Source: Nocardia goodfellowii
GTDB lineage: Bacteria; Actinomycetota; Actinomycetes; Mycobacteriales; Mycobacteriaceae
Length of the DNA: 64,000 bases
Assembly (NCBI RefSeq): GCF_017875645.1
Contig: NZ_JAGGMR010000001.1
Location: forward strand, 248,001-312,000
Direction: 5' to 3'
Shown here: piece by piece, positions 9,425-18,876 of the stretch
Layout: each line of letters begins with the position of its first letter
Numbering within the stretch: the stretch's first letter is position 1
Program-made: the position numbers and the translations under genes
Notes under the pieces: model-generated
Told to the model about the DNA's origin: nothing
Seen by the model: the letters and a program-made list of their open reading frames with translations, nothing else
The model's database searches: none

Positions 9425-12085
9425 TCACGAGGCGGACTTCTTCAGGCGCAGCCGGCGCCAGGTGAACAACGCCAGGATCAACGCCAGACCCACCAGCGCG
9501 CCCATATCGATGGCCCACCACATCGTCTCGTGCTGCCAGAACTTGTCCGGTTTCGCCGAGATGACCAATTCCCGCAGGTCGACGGTCGCCGCGCTGGCGG
9601 AGTATCCCCAGCGGGACGGGAACAGCCAGGAGGCCTGCTCCAACCCGGGCCGGTCGGTCACCGGGATGAACGAGCCCATGGTCACCAACTGCACGACCAG
9701 CGCCAGGATGAGTCCCGCCATCATCTGCTCGTTGGACTTCACGAACGAGGAGATGAGCAGGCCGAGCACCACGCTGGTGATGGCGAGCAGCAGCAGGTCG
9801 GCGAACAACTCCACCGCACCCAGTGGAATCACCACGCCCTCGTCCGGGGCGTTCTTCAGCAGCAGCACGATGCCGATCATGACCGCGATCTGATAGGCCG
9901 CCGCGATGCTGAACACCAGGATCTTCGCCCACAGATACGCGAAGGCGGACAAGCCGACCGCGCGTTCACGATGGAAGATCGTCCGCTCACCCACCAGGTC
10001 ACGCACGCTCAGCGACATACCCATGAAGAACGCGCCGATCACAAGGAACGACAACAGGGTCTGCGCCTCACCACTGTTGGGCACCACGAAATTGCCTGTG
10101 ACGGGGTCCATTACGAGCCCGGGCTTCTTGAACCCGTTGGAGCCGGGCGCCGCCAGCGTGAGCAGACCGACGATCAACGGCATCAGCAACAGCGACAGCG
10201 AGTACACCCGGTCGGCGAACATCAGCCGGATCTGCCGACGCGCGAGCGTCGAGAACTGTTTGCGCGCATTGGTTTTCGGCGGCTTACCGGCCTGGCCGTT
10301 GCCCTGGACCGGCGGCGGGGGCGGCACCGGCGCGGACGCCTGACGCGACCGGTACGCCGCGAAGGCCTGATCCGGATTCGCCGCGACGTCACCGAAGATC
10401 TTCGCCCAGTCGCTGGTGCCCATCGCGCTGCCGACCCCGGACGGGTGCCCGCAGAACGCGGTCTTGCCGCCGGGCGCGAGCAACAGCACCTGATCGCACA
10501 TGTCCAGGCAGGCCACCGAGTGCGTCACCACCATGACGACGCGCCCCGCGTCGGCCAGTTCGCGCAGCATGACCATGACCTGACGGTCCAGCGCCGGGTC
10601 CAGGCCCGAGGTGGGCTCGTCGAGAATGAGCAGCGACGGACCGGTGAGCAATTCCATCGCCACCGACGCGCGCTTGCGCTGCCCGCCGGAGAGCCGATCG
10701 ACGCGGGTGTCGGCGTGCTCGGTGAGTGAAAGTTCTTTCAGCACACCGTCGATCACCTTCTGGCGGTCGGCCTTGGTGGTGTCGGGCGGGAGCCGCAGTT
10801 CAGCGGCGTAGCCGAGGGCCTGGCGCACAGTGAGTTTGAGATGCAGCACGTCGTCCTGCGGCACCATGCCGATACGGGACCGCAGGGCCTCGTATTCGCC
10901 GTGCAGACTGCGGCCTTCGAAGGTGACCACGCCGACCGTCGGGTTGGTGGCGCCGGCGACCAACCGGGCCAGCGTCGACTTGCCCGCGCCCGACGGTCCG
11001 ATCAGCGCGGTCAGCGAACCCGGTCCGGCCTGCAAGTTCACGTCGACGAGCAGCTGCTTGTTGTTCTCGACGGTGAACCCGACGCCGTGCACGCCCAAGC
11101 CCTGTTCAGCGGCCGGTTTCTTGCGGTGGACGAGCGTGCCGTCCTGTACCTCGAAGTCGACGTTGCCGATGGTGACCACGTCGAGCTCGCGCAGCACCGT
11201 GCTCTGCTGCCGGTGACCGTTGACGAAGGTGCCATTCGCGGAGTTGAGATCCTCGATGACCAGCTCGCCTTTGCGCGCGACCAGGCGGGCGTGCTTACGG
11301 GAGGCCAGCGGATCGTTGACGACGATCTGGTTGTCGGTGGTACGACCGATCCCCAGGCCGCCGGGCGGAATCCGGTCGGCTTTCGCGATGGGTCCGGTGG
11401 ATGCCTTGCCGGGCTTGGGCGGAACGATGGGGCGGCTCTTGAAGTCCGCCTTCATCGTCATGCTGAAGTTGGGCTGCTCCGGTTCGGCGGACGTGGGCGG
11501 CGGCACCGGTGCCTGCGGCGGCACCGGCTGATGGTGCGGCGGAATCGGTTGCTGCGGTGGCTGATACGCCGGACGCGGCGGTTGGTACTGCTGATAGGGC
11601 TGCGGCGTCGGCGGCCGTTGCGGCATTTGTGACGGCGGGTAGTTCGGCGGTTGCGCGGGCGGTGGCCGGTGTTGCGGCGCGGGCGGATAGTGCTGCGGCG
11701 GCTGCGGTCTGTGCTGCGGCGGCTGGTAGCTCTGCGGCTGCGCGGGCGGCTGCGGCGCCCTGACCTGCGGGCGCGGCCCCGGCGTCAGACTCAGCAGCGG
11801 ACCTGTGATGGCGTCACCGAGGCGCACCTGGGTGGGACGATCGATCGTCACCGGCTGACTCAACCGGCGCGCGTCCACGAATACACCGTTGGTGCTGCCG
11901 TTGTCGGTGAGCACCCAGCCATGTCCCTGCCAGGCGAGCGTCGCGTGCACCCGCGAGACCAGCGGACTGTTGACGTACAAAGTCACCTCGGGCGCCCGGC
12001 CCATGGTGATGTGCTGCGCGGAATCGAAGACCCGTTCGGTTCCATCATGGCGCACGGTGATGGTCTGCGCCCCCGGTGAAGACAT
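9425..12085 (-). CDS. FHA-FHA-ABC transporter (Rv1747-like)
   Basis: 886 residues. FHA domain one spans about residues 20-100 (MGRAPEV, SRVHATLAW, DNGSTNGVF), then a Pro/Gln-rich linker, then FHA two at about 245-330 (GIGRTTDNQ, SRKHARLV, DLNSANGTFVNG). One ABC cassette follows with Walker A GPSGAGKST, signature LSGGQRKR and LLILDEPTSGLD, then an ABC2/ABCG-type membrane domain with about six helices. Domain order and length match M. tuberculosis Rv1747, whose FHA domains bind phosphothreonines placed by the kinase PknF and which acts in cell-envelope lipid export. Here a Ser/Thr kinase is encoded at 22653, not adjacent. Start ATG is clear. Confidence 0.88.
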   Translation of the reverse strand: MSSPGAQTITVRHDGTERVFDSAQHITMGRAPEVTLYVNSPLVSRVHATLAWQGHGWVLTDNGSTNGVFVDARRLSQPVTIDRPTQVRLGDAITGPLLSLTPGPRPQVRAPQPPAQPQSYQPPQHRPQPPQHYPPAPQHRPPPAQPPNYPPSQMPQRPPTPQPYQQYQPPRPAYQPPQQPIPPHHQPVPPQAPVPPPTSAEPEQPNFSMTMKADFKSRPIVPPKPGKASTGPIAKADRIPPGGLGIGRTTDNQIVVNDPLASRKHARLVARKGELVIEDLNSANGTFVNGHRQQSTVLRELDVVTIGNVDFEVQDGTLVHRKKPAAEQGLGVHGVGFTVENNKQLLVDVNLQAGPGSLTALIGPSGAGKSTLARLVAGATNPTVGVVTFEGRSLHGEYEALRSRIGMVPQDDVLHLKLTVRQALGYAAELRLPPDTTKADRQKVIDGVLKELSLTEHADTRVDRLSGGQRKRASVAMELLTGPSLLILDEPTSGLDPALDRQVMVMLRELADAGRVVMVVTHSVACLDMCDQVLLLAPGGKTAFCGHPSGVGSAMGTSDWAKIFGDVAANPDQAFAAYRSRQASAPVPPPPPVQGNGQAGKPPKTNARKQFSTLARRQIRLMFADRVYSLSLLLMPLIVGLLTLAAPGSNGFKKPGLVMDPVTGNFVVPNSGEAQTLLSFLVIGAFFMGMSLSVRDLVGERTIFHRERAVGLSAFAYLWAKILVFSIAAAYQIAVMIGIVLLLKNAPDEGVVIPLGAVELFADLLLLAITSVVLGLLISSFVKSNEQMMAGLILALVVQLVTMGSFIPVTDRPGLEQASWLFPSRWGYSASAATVDLRELVISAKPDKFWQHETMWWAIDMGALVGLALILALFTWRRLRLKKSAS

Positions 12086-12205
12086 GCAGCGGATACTATG
12101 CCATCACCCGGACATCGGCGGTGCCCCCGACGCGCCTGCAACCGGTTGTTAAGCGAATGACAAGTGAGTGTTGTGGTAGTGAGACCGGCCGACTTAGGGG
12201 GAGCC

Positions 12206-13648
12206 TTGCCGAAACTTCCAGTAACCGCGGTCGTTACGGTTCTGCTCTGCGCGGTGGCCCTGTTGGCGGGCTGCACGCGCTCGGTGGACGGGCGTGCGGT
12301 GTCGGTGTACGACGATCCGTTCAAGGTGGCCGGCCTGCCTACTACGCAGGGCCCCAGCGGTCCGCGCCAAGGCGTCGAGGACAGCACGCTGAAAGCGACC
12401 AACGGTGACGGCGGCGAGATCGACCAGCTCGCCCTGAACGCCGTGGACGACATCCAGACCTACTGGGCCGCGGAGTACAAGAAGTTCTTCGACGGCGAGT
12501 TCTCCCCGGTCGACAAGCTGCTGTCCTGGAGTGCGAAAGCCCCACGCGCGCAGGCCCCGGAGTTTTGTAAGGACACCACCTTCCGGCTGGTGAACGCCGC
12601 CTACTGCCGCCTGGACAACTCCATCGGCTGGGACCGCTCGGTGCTGCTGCCCACCATGGTCGAGACCTTCGACAAGATGTCGGTGGTGATGGTGCTGGCG
12701 CACGAATACGGGCATGCCATCCAGACCATGTCCAAGATCGTGGGCACCAAGGACCCGGTGATCGTCAAGGAGCAGCAGGCCGACTGCTTCGCGGGCGCGT
12801 TCATCCGGCATGTGGCCGAGGGCAAGGCCAAGCACTTCACCATCAATACCTCCGATGGTCTGAACAAGGTGCTGGCCGCGACGGTAGCGATTCGTGATTC
12901 CAATCCGGACGATCCGGAGAGCGTGCACGGTTCGGCGTTCGAGCGGGTGACGGCCGTGCAGATCGGGTTCACCGACGGCCCGGCCGCCTGCAAGCGCATC
13001 GATGCCGACGAAATCACTTCGCGCCGTGGCAATCTGCCGCAGACGACCGGTGGTCTGTCGACCGAGTACGAGATCGACAAGGCGACCCTGACCGAGCTGA
13101 GCAAGGCGCTCGCCGCGATCCTGCCGCTGAAAAAGCCGCCCACCTACGACTATTCCACCTCGAAGGTCGACTGCCGGGACGGGTCGCCCACGCCCCCGGT
13201 CACCTACTGCCCGGCCAAGAATGTGATCGCGACGGATGTTCCGGCCCTGGCCAAGCGCGGTGCGGTCAGCAAGGAAGAGGAAGACAGTCCGCTGCCGGTC
13301 AAGGTAAGTGGCGACTACAACGGCTACGTCGTTTTCATCTCCCGGTACGCCCTGGCCGTACAGCAGGAGAAGAAGCAGCCACTGACCGGAGCGAAGACCG
13401 GTCTGCGGGCGGCGTGCTTGGCCGGGGTGGTCACCGGCAAACTCGCGGATCCGGCGCGCTCCGGTCAGCAGGGCGATATTGCCTTGGCCGCAGGGGATCT
13501 CGACGAGGCCGTCTCCGGTCTGCTGACCGACGGCTTGGCGGCGAGCGACGCGCGCGGTCAGACCGTACCGAGTGGTTTCTCCCGAGTCGACGCGTTCCGC
13601 GCGGGCGTGCTCTACGGCGAAAACGTCTGCACCGCGCGTTATTCGTAA
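12206..13648 (+). CDS. Lipoprotein neutral zinc metallopeptidase
   Basis: 480 residues from the TTG at 12206, chosen because AGGGGGAG lies directly upstream and translation then opens with a classic lipoprotein signal peptide ending in the lipobox LLAGC; a GTG at 12164 is possible. The zinc-binding HEYGH is near residue 166, followed by the third-ligand region EQQADCFAG typical of the YpfJ/putative neutral zinc metallopeptidase family (PF04228). It should act outside the membrane as a lipid-anchored protease; its substrate is unknown. It is divergent from the FHA-ABC exporter and shares a 120-base promoter region with it. Confidence 0.85.
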   Translation: MPKLPVTAVVTVLLCAVALLAGCTRSVDGRAVSVYDDPFKVAGLPTTQGPSGPRQGVEDSTLKATNGDGGEIDQLALNAVDDIQTYWAAEYKKFFDGEFSPVDKLLSWSAKAPRAQAPEFCKDTTFRLVNAAYCRLDNSIGWDRSVLLPTMVETFDKMSVVMVLAHEYGHAIQTMSKIVGTKDPVIVKEQQADCFAGAFIRHVAEGKAKHFTINTSDGLNKVLAATVAIRDSNPDDPESVHGSAFERVTAVQIGFTDGPAACKRIDADEITSRRGNLPQTTGGLSTEYEIDKATLTELSKALAAILPLKKPPTYDYSTSKVDCRDGSPTPPVTYCPAKNVIATDVPALAKRGAVSKEEEDSPLPVKVSGDYNGYVVFISRYALAVQQEKKQPLTGAKTGLRAACLAGVVTGKLADPARSGQQGDIALAAGDLDEAVSGLLTDGLAASDARGQTVPSGFSRVDAFRAGVLYGENVCTARYS

Positions 13649-13667
13649 CCGCGCGGGCCGACCGCGC

Positions 13668-14930
13668 TCATCCGAACGGGGGCGGAGCCGCGGGTTCGTA
13701 GCGCAGCACGCGGTTCCCGATCATCACCTCGGTGCCCGGGATCAGGATCATCGGCTTGTTCGGGGTGAGCCGCACCCAATCGCGGTAGCCGGGCATGCGG
13801 GTGCGGGTGCCGTTGGTGGAGCCACGATCGACCAGTGTCACATCCCAATTCACCAGATGGATCTCGGCGTGCGCGCGCGACATACCGCCGGAGGAGTCCT
13901 CCACCTTCAGCGGGACCAGGCCGCGCCGCACCGCCTCGGAATGCTCCGGGTCACGACCGAGGACGGCGTCGGTGGCCAGCATGTAGGTCATGCCGTCGTC
14001 GAGGATCAGCATCCCCAGCGGCGGACGGACCACCTCGCTGACCGCCTGCGTCTGATCCACCGGCATTCCGCAGACCGTGCAGAAGGCCGAGCGCGGATCA
14101 CTGGGATGCGCTCTGGCGCACTTGAATCCCAGCACCTTCACGACCAGCGAGTTGGCTTTCGCGGTGGCCTCCAGCCGGGCTTGCAGGTCGGGGTCCGGGC
14201 GCGGGGCCGGGTTGGTGCCACTGTCTTCGACATCACCCTGCTGGGTGAGCGCCTGGTGCAAATCCTGTTCGTGCACCGAGGTTTCCGCGCGCGCTCGCGG
14301 GTCCGGCTCTCGAGGTTCGGGGTCGATGCGAGCGGTGGGTAGCGGATAAGGCTGGGCGACAGGGGGTTCCGCGGAACCCTGATCGGCCGGTGTGCCGTCC
14401 GTCCAGACGACGGCTCCCGCACCTTGCGCGATGCCCTCGTCCAACCGGCTGATGCCCCGGTCGGCGGGTAGTTCCGGGGTCCGGCCCGCCGCGTCGTCGG
14501 CGAACAGCGCGATGGCGCGCCCCGGACGGGCGGCGACCCGATCGACGGTGAACGCCGCGTCGCTGCCGCGGTAGTGCTCGACGCCTTCGGGTCCCGCCAG
14601 CACCGCGGTGACATTGCCGTGCAGGAAGATCGCCACCCCGTCGTTCTCGGCCGCGGACAGAATGCCGAAATCGATGGGCACCCCGGGACTGATCCGCTCG
14701 GCGTGCTTCATCAGCCAGCGGGTCGACTGCCGGGCCACCAGCGCACCGGGCCCGGACGGGGACTGCCGGGCCGCCTCACGGACCAGCTCCGCCAACGATT
14801 CCAGAGCCCGGACGGCGGTGGATGCCGGATGCGGACGATCCGGTTCGCGGTGCGCGACGACCACCAGCGCACCCGCGATCCGGGCCACCACGTGCTGGCC
14901 CGCGACCACCTCGACCTGCTGATCCTGCAC
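13668..14930 (-). CDS. FHA domain protein with zinc-ribbon-like segment
   Basis: 420 residues, no signal or membrane segment. The C-terminal FHA domain covers about residues 315-405 with LGRDPEHSE, MSRAHAEIHL and DRGSTNGT, the residues that recognise phosphothreonine. Just before it, CARAHPSDPRSAFCTVCG has Cys/His spacing of a small zinc ribbon. The N-terminal 190 residues resemble a regulatory or phosphatase-like domain I do not recognise. It is a plausible reader for the kinase at 22653. The start is a GTG; the gene is divergent from the lipoprotein array and convergent with the metallopeptidase gene. Confidence 0.7.
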   Translation of the reverse strand: MQDQQVEVVAGQHVVARIAGALVVVAHREPDRPHPASTAVRALESLAELVREAARQSPSGPGALVARQSTRWLMKHAERISPGVPIDFGILSAAENDGVAIFLHGNVTAVLAGPEGVEHYRGSDAAFTVDRVAARPGRAIALFADDAAGRTPELPADRGISRLDEGIAQGAGAVVWTDGTPADQGSAEPPVAQPYPLPTARIDPEPREPDPRARAETSVHEQDLHQALTQQGDVEDSGTNPAPRPDPDLQARLEATAKANSLVVKVLGFKCARAHPSDPRSAFCTVCGMPVDQTQAVSEVVRPPLGMLILDDGMTYMLATDAVLGRDPEHSEAVRRGLVPLKVEDSSGGMSRAHAEIHLVNWDVTLVDRGSTNGTRTRMPGYRDWVRLTPNKPMILIPGTEVMIGNRVLRYEPAAPPPFG

Positions 14931-15136
14931 CCGAATCAGCCTCGGCCGAGTAGGTGGTTCTGGATCGCGGTCATGTCACACAGGGTAGTGGTCGCCGACA
15001 GGGCGAGCAGGGGTTGGTCGATTTCGGCGGCCGGGCGGGCGGCGAAGCGATTGCGTCCGCTGATTACCGCTCGCTCGCGGAGGCGGTCTTCCGGTAACTT
15101 CGAAAGGCACATACGGGAGGAACGAGGGGCCCTGTC

Positions 15137-16342
15137 ATGGTTCGGATGTCGCGGATCGCGGTCGGTGCGGCCTGCGTGCTGCTGGCCGGAGTACTGACCG
15201 CATGCAGCGGGGTAGCCGGCACTCCCACCGCCGGCGAACTGGATGTTCGCCGGCTGGAAGTCGGGCCGTACCCGGTGGACCGGCACAAATACGACCAGAA
15301 CTCGAGCGGCAAAGGCGCGCTGCTGGAAGGCATGCGCATGGCCGATGTCGTTCCTCCCGCGGTGAAGGTGGACTCCTCCCTCATCTACGGACGTGGCAAC
15401 ACCGTTTTCACCGATTCGGAAACCGCGATCGACTTCCTGGCGAATGTCTCGAAACCGATTGTGGAAAAGCGAAAGATGATCGCGGGCTATGCCGCGAGCG
15501 GCGCCGACCAGCCCGATCCCGAAGGTACGACCCGTCCCGCGGAGGGCACCACCGCCATCACGACGGTAGTGCTGCGTTTCCCCGACGAGTCCACCGCCAA
15601 GACCGCCGCCAGAGAACTCGAGGACGCCGATATCGGCGTCTCCCCCGACAATCGCAAACTGCTGTCGACGAAGTATCCGGACGCCTTTCTGCACTGGCGC
15701 CCCGGCGTTGCCAATGTCGGGGCATTCCACGCCTACAAGAGCTTCGTGATCTCGCTGTTCGTGGCACGTCCCCGAGCCGACAGCGCCGACCTGATCAGCT
15801 GGGTGGACAAGACGCTCGCCGTGCAACTCCCGGTGCTGGACGGTTTCCAACCCACCCCGGCCGACAAACTGGATTCGCTGAAGGTCGATCCCGAGGGGCT
15901 GCTGGCGCGCGTCGTCGTGCAGGACCGCAAGGAGCACACCCCCGACGCCCAGAAATTCGCGATCTACGGGCCGAACAACTTCATCCACGATTCCGATGAC
16001 GAAGGCCGCGCCGCGAAACTCATGGAGGAGACGGGCGTCGACAAGACCGCGCACGTCTCGGCCGGCTCGGTGTTCCGGGCGCGGGACGAGGCCGCCGCCC
16101 AGCGGCTGGTCCCCGGCCTGATCGCCGACGCGGGCGACACCTTCGACCCGATCAGCGCACCCGACGATGTGCCGGGCGCGAAGTGCCTGAAGCTCAACAG
16201 CAAGGGCGACACCGAGCGGGATTACAAATACCGCTGCTACGTGCCGTACAAGCGATTTGTGGGTCTGGTGACCAGCGACAAGGAGTCCGATGTGCGGCAG
16301 AAGGTAGCCGCGCAGTACGCGCTGCTGGCCAACAGTCTGTAG
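15137..16342 (+). CDS. DUF7373-type lipoprotein 1
   Basis: 401 residues: signal peptide with lipobox LTAC, a short Thr/Pro linker, then two alpha/beta halves. The C-terminus shows the shared fingerprint of this array: a CLKLN cysteine, a second cysteine before VPYKRFVGLV, and a final AAQYALLA. Family function is unknown; it should sit lipid-anchored on the outer leaflet. Its start of mature sequence (LEVGPYPVD, then MRMADVVPPA) groups it with the sixth member. GGAGG lies upstream of the ATG. First gene of a six-gene same-strand run. Confidence 0.8.
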   Translation: MVRMSRIAVGAACVLLAGVLTACSGVAGTPTAGELDVRRLEVGPYPVDRHKYDQNSSGKGALLEGMRMADVVPPAVKVDSSLIYGRGNTVFTDSETAIDFLANVSKPIVEKRKMIAGYAASGADQPDPEGTTRPAEGTTAITTVVLRFPDESTAKTAARELEDADIGVSPDNRKLLSTKYPDAFLHWRPGVANVGAFHAYKSFVISLFVARPRADSADLISWVDKTLAVQLPVLDGFQPTPADKLDSLKVDPEGLLARVVVQDRKEHTPDAQKFAIYGPNNFIHDSDDEGRAAKLMEETGVDKTAHVSAGSVFRARDEAAAQRLVPGLIADAGDTFDPISAPDDVPGAKCLKLNSKGDTERDYKYRCYVPYKRFVGLVTSDKESDVRQKVAAQYALLANSL

Positions 16343-16437
16343 CCGACCGCCGACTGGCAGCTGCCGCTCGGTCGCCTGTAGCATCCCTCGCGGGGTCAGC
16401 TCGGTGGAGGGGAAACATCGTATCGGGGAGGAGCGCC

Positions 16438-17664
16438 GTGCCCAGGGGATCGCGTGCGGCCGTGCGGGTTCGGTGCGCCGCGTTCGTCCTCCTGCTTTCC
16501 GGTTGCGCCACGGTGCAGGGGCAGGCACTGCCCGGCATGACACCGGTAGATCTGGCGCGGCTGAACATCGGCGTCTTCGAGGCGAAGCCGGTCGATCGGT
16601 TACCCGAAGTCGCGGACCGGAAGTCGGTCTTCCAGATCGAATCCCGGCGGATGCTCGGCTCGCTCGTCGCGCCGTACGAGGTCGATGGAGAGCTCGGCGA
16701 ACTGATGGGCACCCACCTCCTCGCCGCCGGTGAACCCGGCATGTACCTCGAACTCGGGGCCAACCTGCCGCCGCAGTTCCAGCCGGTGTTCGAACGCAAC
16801 TACTTCATGTCCGGCGCTATGACGACACGCTCCAACGGCAACCCCCGCACGCTGAAAGGCCTTGCGGTGGGCATACTCCGGTTCCCCTCGGACGCTATGG
16901 CGCAGACGGCCGCCACCGAATTGGACGCCGCCACCGGCGAATTCAAGCCCGATCGGCACGGCATAGCGGTCCCGAACCATCCGCAGGCCCGCGCGTCGGG
17001 TGCGGAAGCCGATCGAAAAGGCTACGTATACGCCGCCCGCGGCCCGTTCGTGGTGCTGGCCATGGTCACCAGTCCGGTCTCGGACGCCAATGCCCTTGCC
17101 GCCCAGTTCAAGCGCGTCCTCGATCTGCAGTTCCCGAAACTCGACAAGCTCGTGCCGACACCGGTCGACGACATCCTCGACCTGCCCACCAACCCCGACG
17201 CCATCATGCGGCGCGCCCTCCCCACCACGTCGGCCGCCACCGATCTGGACGTACCGCCGGAAACGATCGGCGTGTTCGACCCGGCCGCCCACCTGCACTA
17301 CGAACGCGACGGCGCGCTGCTGAAGCAGGTCTTCGCCGACACCGGCGTCGATCTCGTCGCACGCAATGCCGGAATCGTCTACCGGACAACCGATCTCGCG
17401 GCCGCGTTCGAACTCCAGAACGCACTGACCGAACTGGGTCCGGGCGACGAGGCGATCGGCGCACCGCCCGGGATCGCCGACGCCGCATGCGTGCAACTGG
17501 ATCAGACCGCTCCGCCCTCGGGCATCCGGCATCTGTGCGCGGTGGTCTACGGCCGGTACGTCGCCGTCGTCGGATCACGCGGCAAATCCGGCGGCGCGGT
17601 GGACCCCACGCTGTATCAGCGTGCCGCCGCCCAGTATTCGATCCTGGCGAAGAGCGAACAATGA
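16438..17664 (+). CDS. DUF7373-type lipoprotein 2
   Basis: 408 residues from the GTG at 16438, chosen for its GGGGAGGAG ribosome site and for the lipobox LLSGC that follows. The mature N-terminus reads PGMTPVDLARLNIGVF, nearly the same as in member 4, and both share the ILDLP...IMRRALP segment mid-protein. The C-terminal cysteine pair around HLCAVVYGRYVAVV and AAQYSILAKSE are also shared. The stop overlaps the ATG of member 3 (ATGA), so the pair is translationally coupled. Confidence 0.8.
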   Translation: MPRGSRAAVRVRCAAFVLLLSGCATVQGQALPGMTPVDLARLNIGVFEAKPVDRLPEVADRKSVFQIESRRMLGSLVAPYEVDGELGELMGTHLLAAGEPGMYLELGANLPPQFQPVFERNYFMSGAMTTRSNGNPRTLKGLAVGILRFPSDAMAQTAATELDAATGEFKPDRHGIAVPNHPQARASGAEADRKGYVYAARGPFVVLAMVTSPVSDANALAAQFKRVLDLQFPKLDKLVPTPVDDILDLPTNPDAIMRRALPTTSAATDLDVPPETIGVFDPAAHLHYERDGALLKQVFADTGVDLVARNAGIVYRTTDLAAAFELQNALTELGPGDEAIGAPPGIADAACVQLDQTAPPSGIRHLCAVVYGRYVAVVGSRGKSGGAVDPTLYQRAAAQYSILAKSEQ

Positions 17665-18830
17665 ATCTCCCTCGACGCGGAACCCGCGCCGCCCTCGCCG
17701 GCCTGACGGTTATCGCTCTGCTCGTCACCGCCTGTGGCAGCGGCGGCAATCCCGACAGCGCGCCCGACCTGGCGAAACTCGACGCCGGTAACTATCCGAC
17801 CAGCCCCCGCGATCTGGAGCGGGAACGCACCGCCGAAACCGGAGCCATCCAGGAAGCCATCCGGCTGGGCGGCTTCGTGCCATTGATATCGGATCTCGAC
17901 AGCCGCCTGGTCCACGGACGCAGGGGTGTCTCCGGGAAAATCACACCCCAGCACCCACCGTTCACCTGGGTGACCCCGGTCGAGAAGTTCACCGAATTCG
18001 TCCCCGGCCTGATCGCCGGCTGGCGGACCGCAGGCTCCCGCCGCGAGCAGAGCCAACTCGGCCTCAACGCCGAACTCGCCCTCCTACGCTTCGCGAACCC
18101 GGAACTGGCCGGCAACGCGGCCCGCGTCCTCGCCGAGGAAACCCACAAGAAGTACCCGCCGAAAGGGCCGCTGGACATCGCCGGATACCCCGGCCACACC
18201 TTCCTCTCCCAACACGACGCCGTCGAAACCTGGGTCGCACGAGGCGATTTCGTCGTCAAGCTCTACGTCGGCAATCCCCTCGCCACCCCACCCGACCCCA
18301 CTCCCCTGCTGGATTTCGCAAAAAGGGCGCTAGACAAGCAATTCGAGCTGTTGCAGGGCTACACGCCCACCGCCGTCGACAAACTCGCGGAAATTCCGCT
18401 CGACCCCGACGGCGTCCTCGCCCGCACCCTCCCCTCGACCCGCCCCGGCACCTACGACGACCCGACCGGCGTATACCCGGTCGCCGCGGAACTGCATCTA
18501 CGCAAGCGCCCCGACCTGATGAAGCGGGCCTACGACGACGCGAAAGTCGACCTGATCGCCACCGCGGGCTCCCAGATCTTCCGCACCGGCGACCCAGCCG
18601 CCGCCAAACGCCTGCTCGCGGCCCTCACCACCGACCTCACAGCCACCCACCACCCTTACGACAGCCCACCCGGCCTGCCGGAAGCCAAGTGCTACAAAGA
18701 CAAACGCGGGACCGGCTTGCTGTGCTATCTGCTCTACGCCCACCTGCTGGCCGAAGTAGAAGCAGCCCAGCCGCAAGAGTTGAATCAGAAGATGGCCGCG
18801 CAGTACAAACTGCTGGCGCACGGGCGGTAA
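17661..18830 (+). CDS. DUF7373-type lipoprotein 3
   Basis: 389 residues with lipobox LVTAC. The mature start DLAKLDAGNYPTSPRDLE followed by TAETGAIQEAIRLG closely matches member 5, making these two a subfamily. The ending CYLLYAHLLAEV and AAQYKLLA carries the array fingerprint. ATGA overlap with member 2 indicates coupled translation. No catalytic motif is visible; role unknown, predicted outer-leaflet lipoprotein. Confidence 0.8.
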   Translation: MNLPRRGTRAALAGLTVIALLVTACGSGGNPDSAPDLAKLDAGNYPTSPRDLERERTAETGAIQEAIRLGGFVPLISDLDSRLVHGRRGVSGKITPQHPPFTWVTPVEKFTEFVPGLIAGWRTAGSRREQSQLGLNAELALLRFANPELAGNAARVLAEETHKKYPPKGPLDIAGYPGHTFLSQHDAVETWVARGDFVVKLYVGNPLATPPDPTPLLDFAKRALDKQFELLQGYTPTAVDKLAEIPLDPDGVLARTLPSTRPGTYDDPTGVYPVAAELHLRKRPDLMKRAYDDAKVDLIATAGSQIFRTGDPAAAKRLLAALTTDLTATHHPYDSPPGLPEAKCYKDKRGTGLLCYLLYAHLLAEVEAAQPQELNQKMAAQYKLLAHGR

Positions 18831-18876
18831 AGCGGTCACGTAGGATCGCGCCGAGGTCAGCGAAGGAGGGGGCGGA

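Noticed and set aside
14936..14974. 12-codon frame (MTAIQNHLLGRG) before the FHA-protein start
   Set aside because: Too short, no clear ribosome site and no overlap coupling; I cannot separate it from chance.
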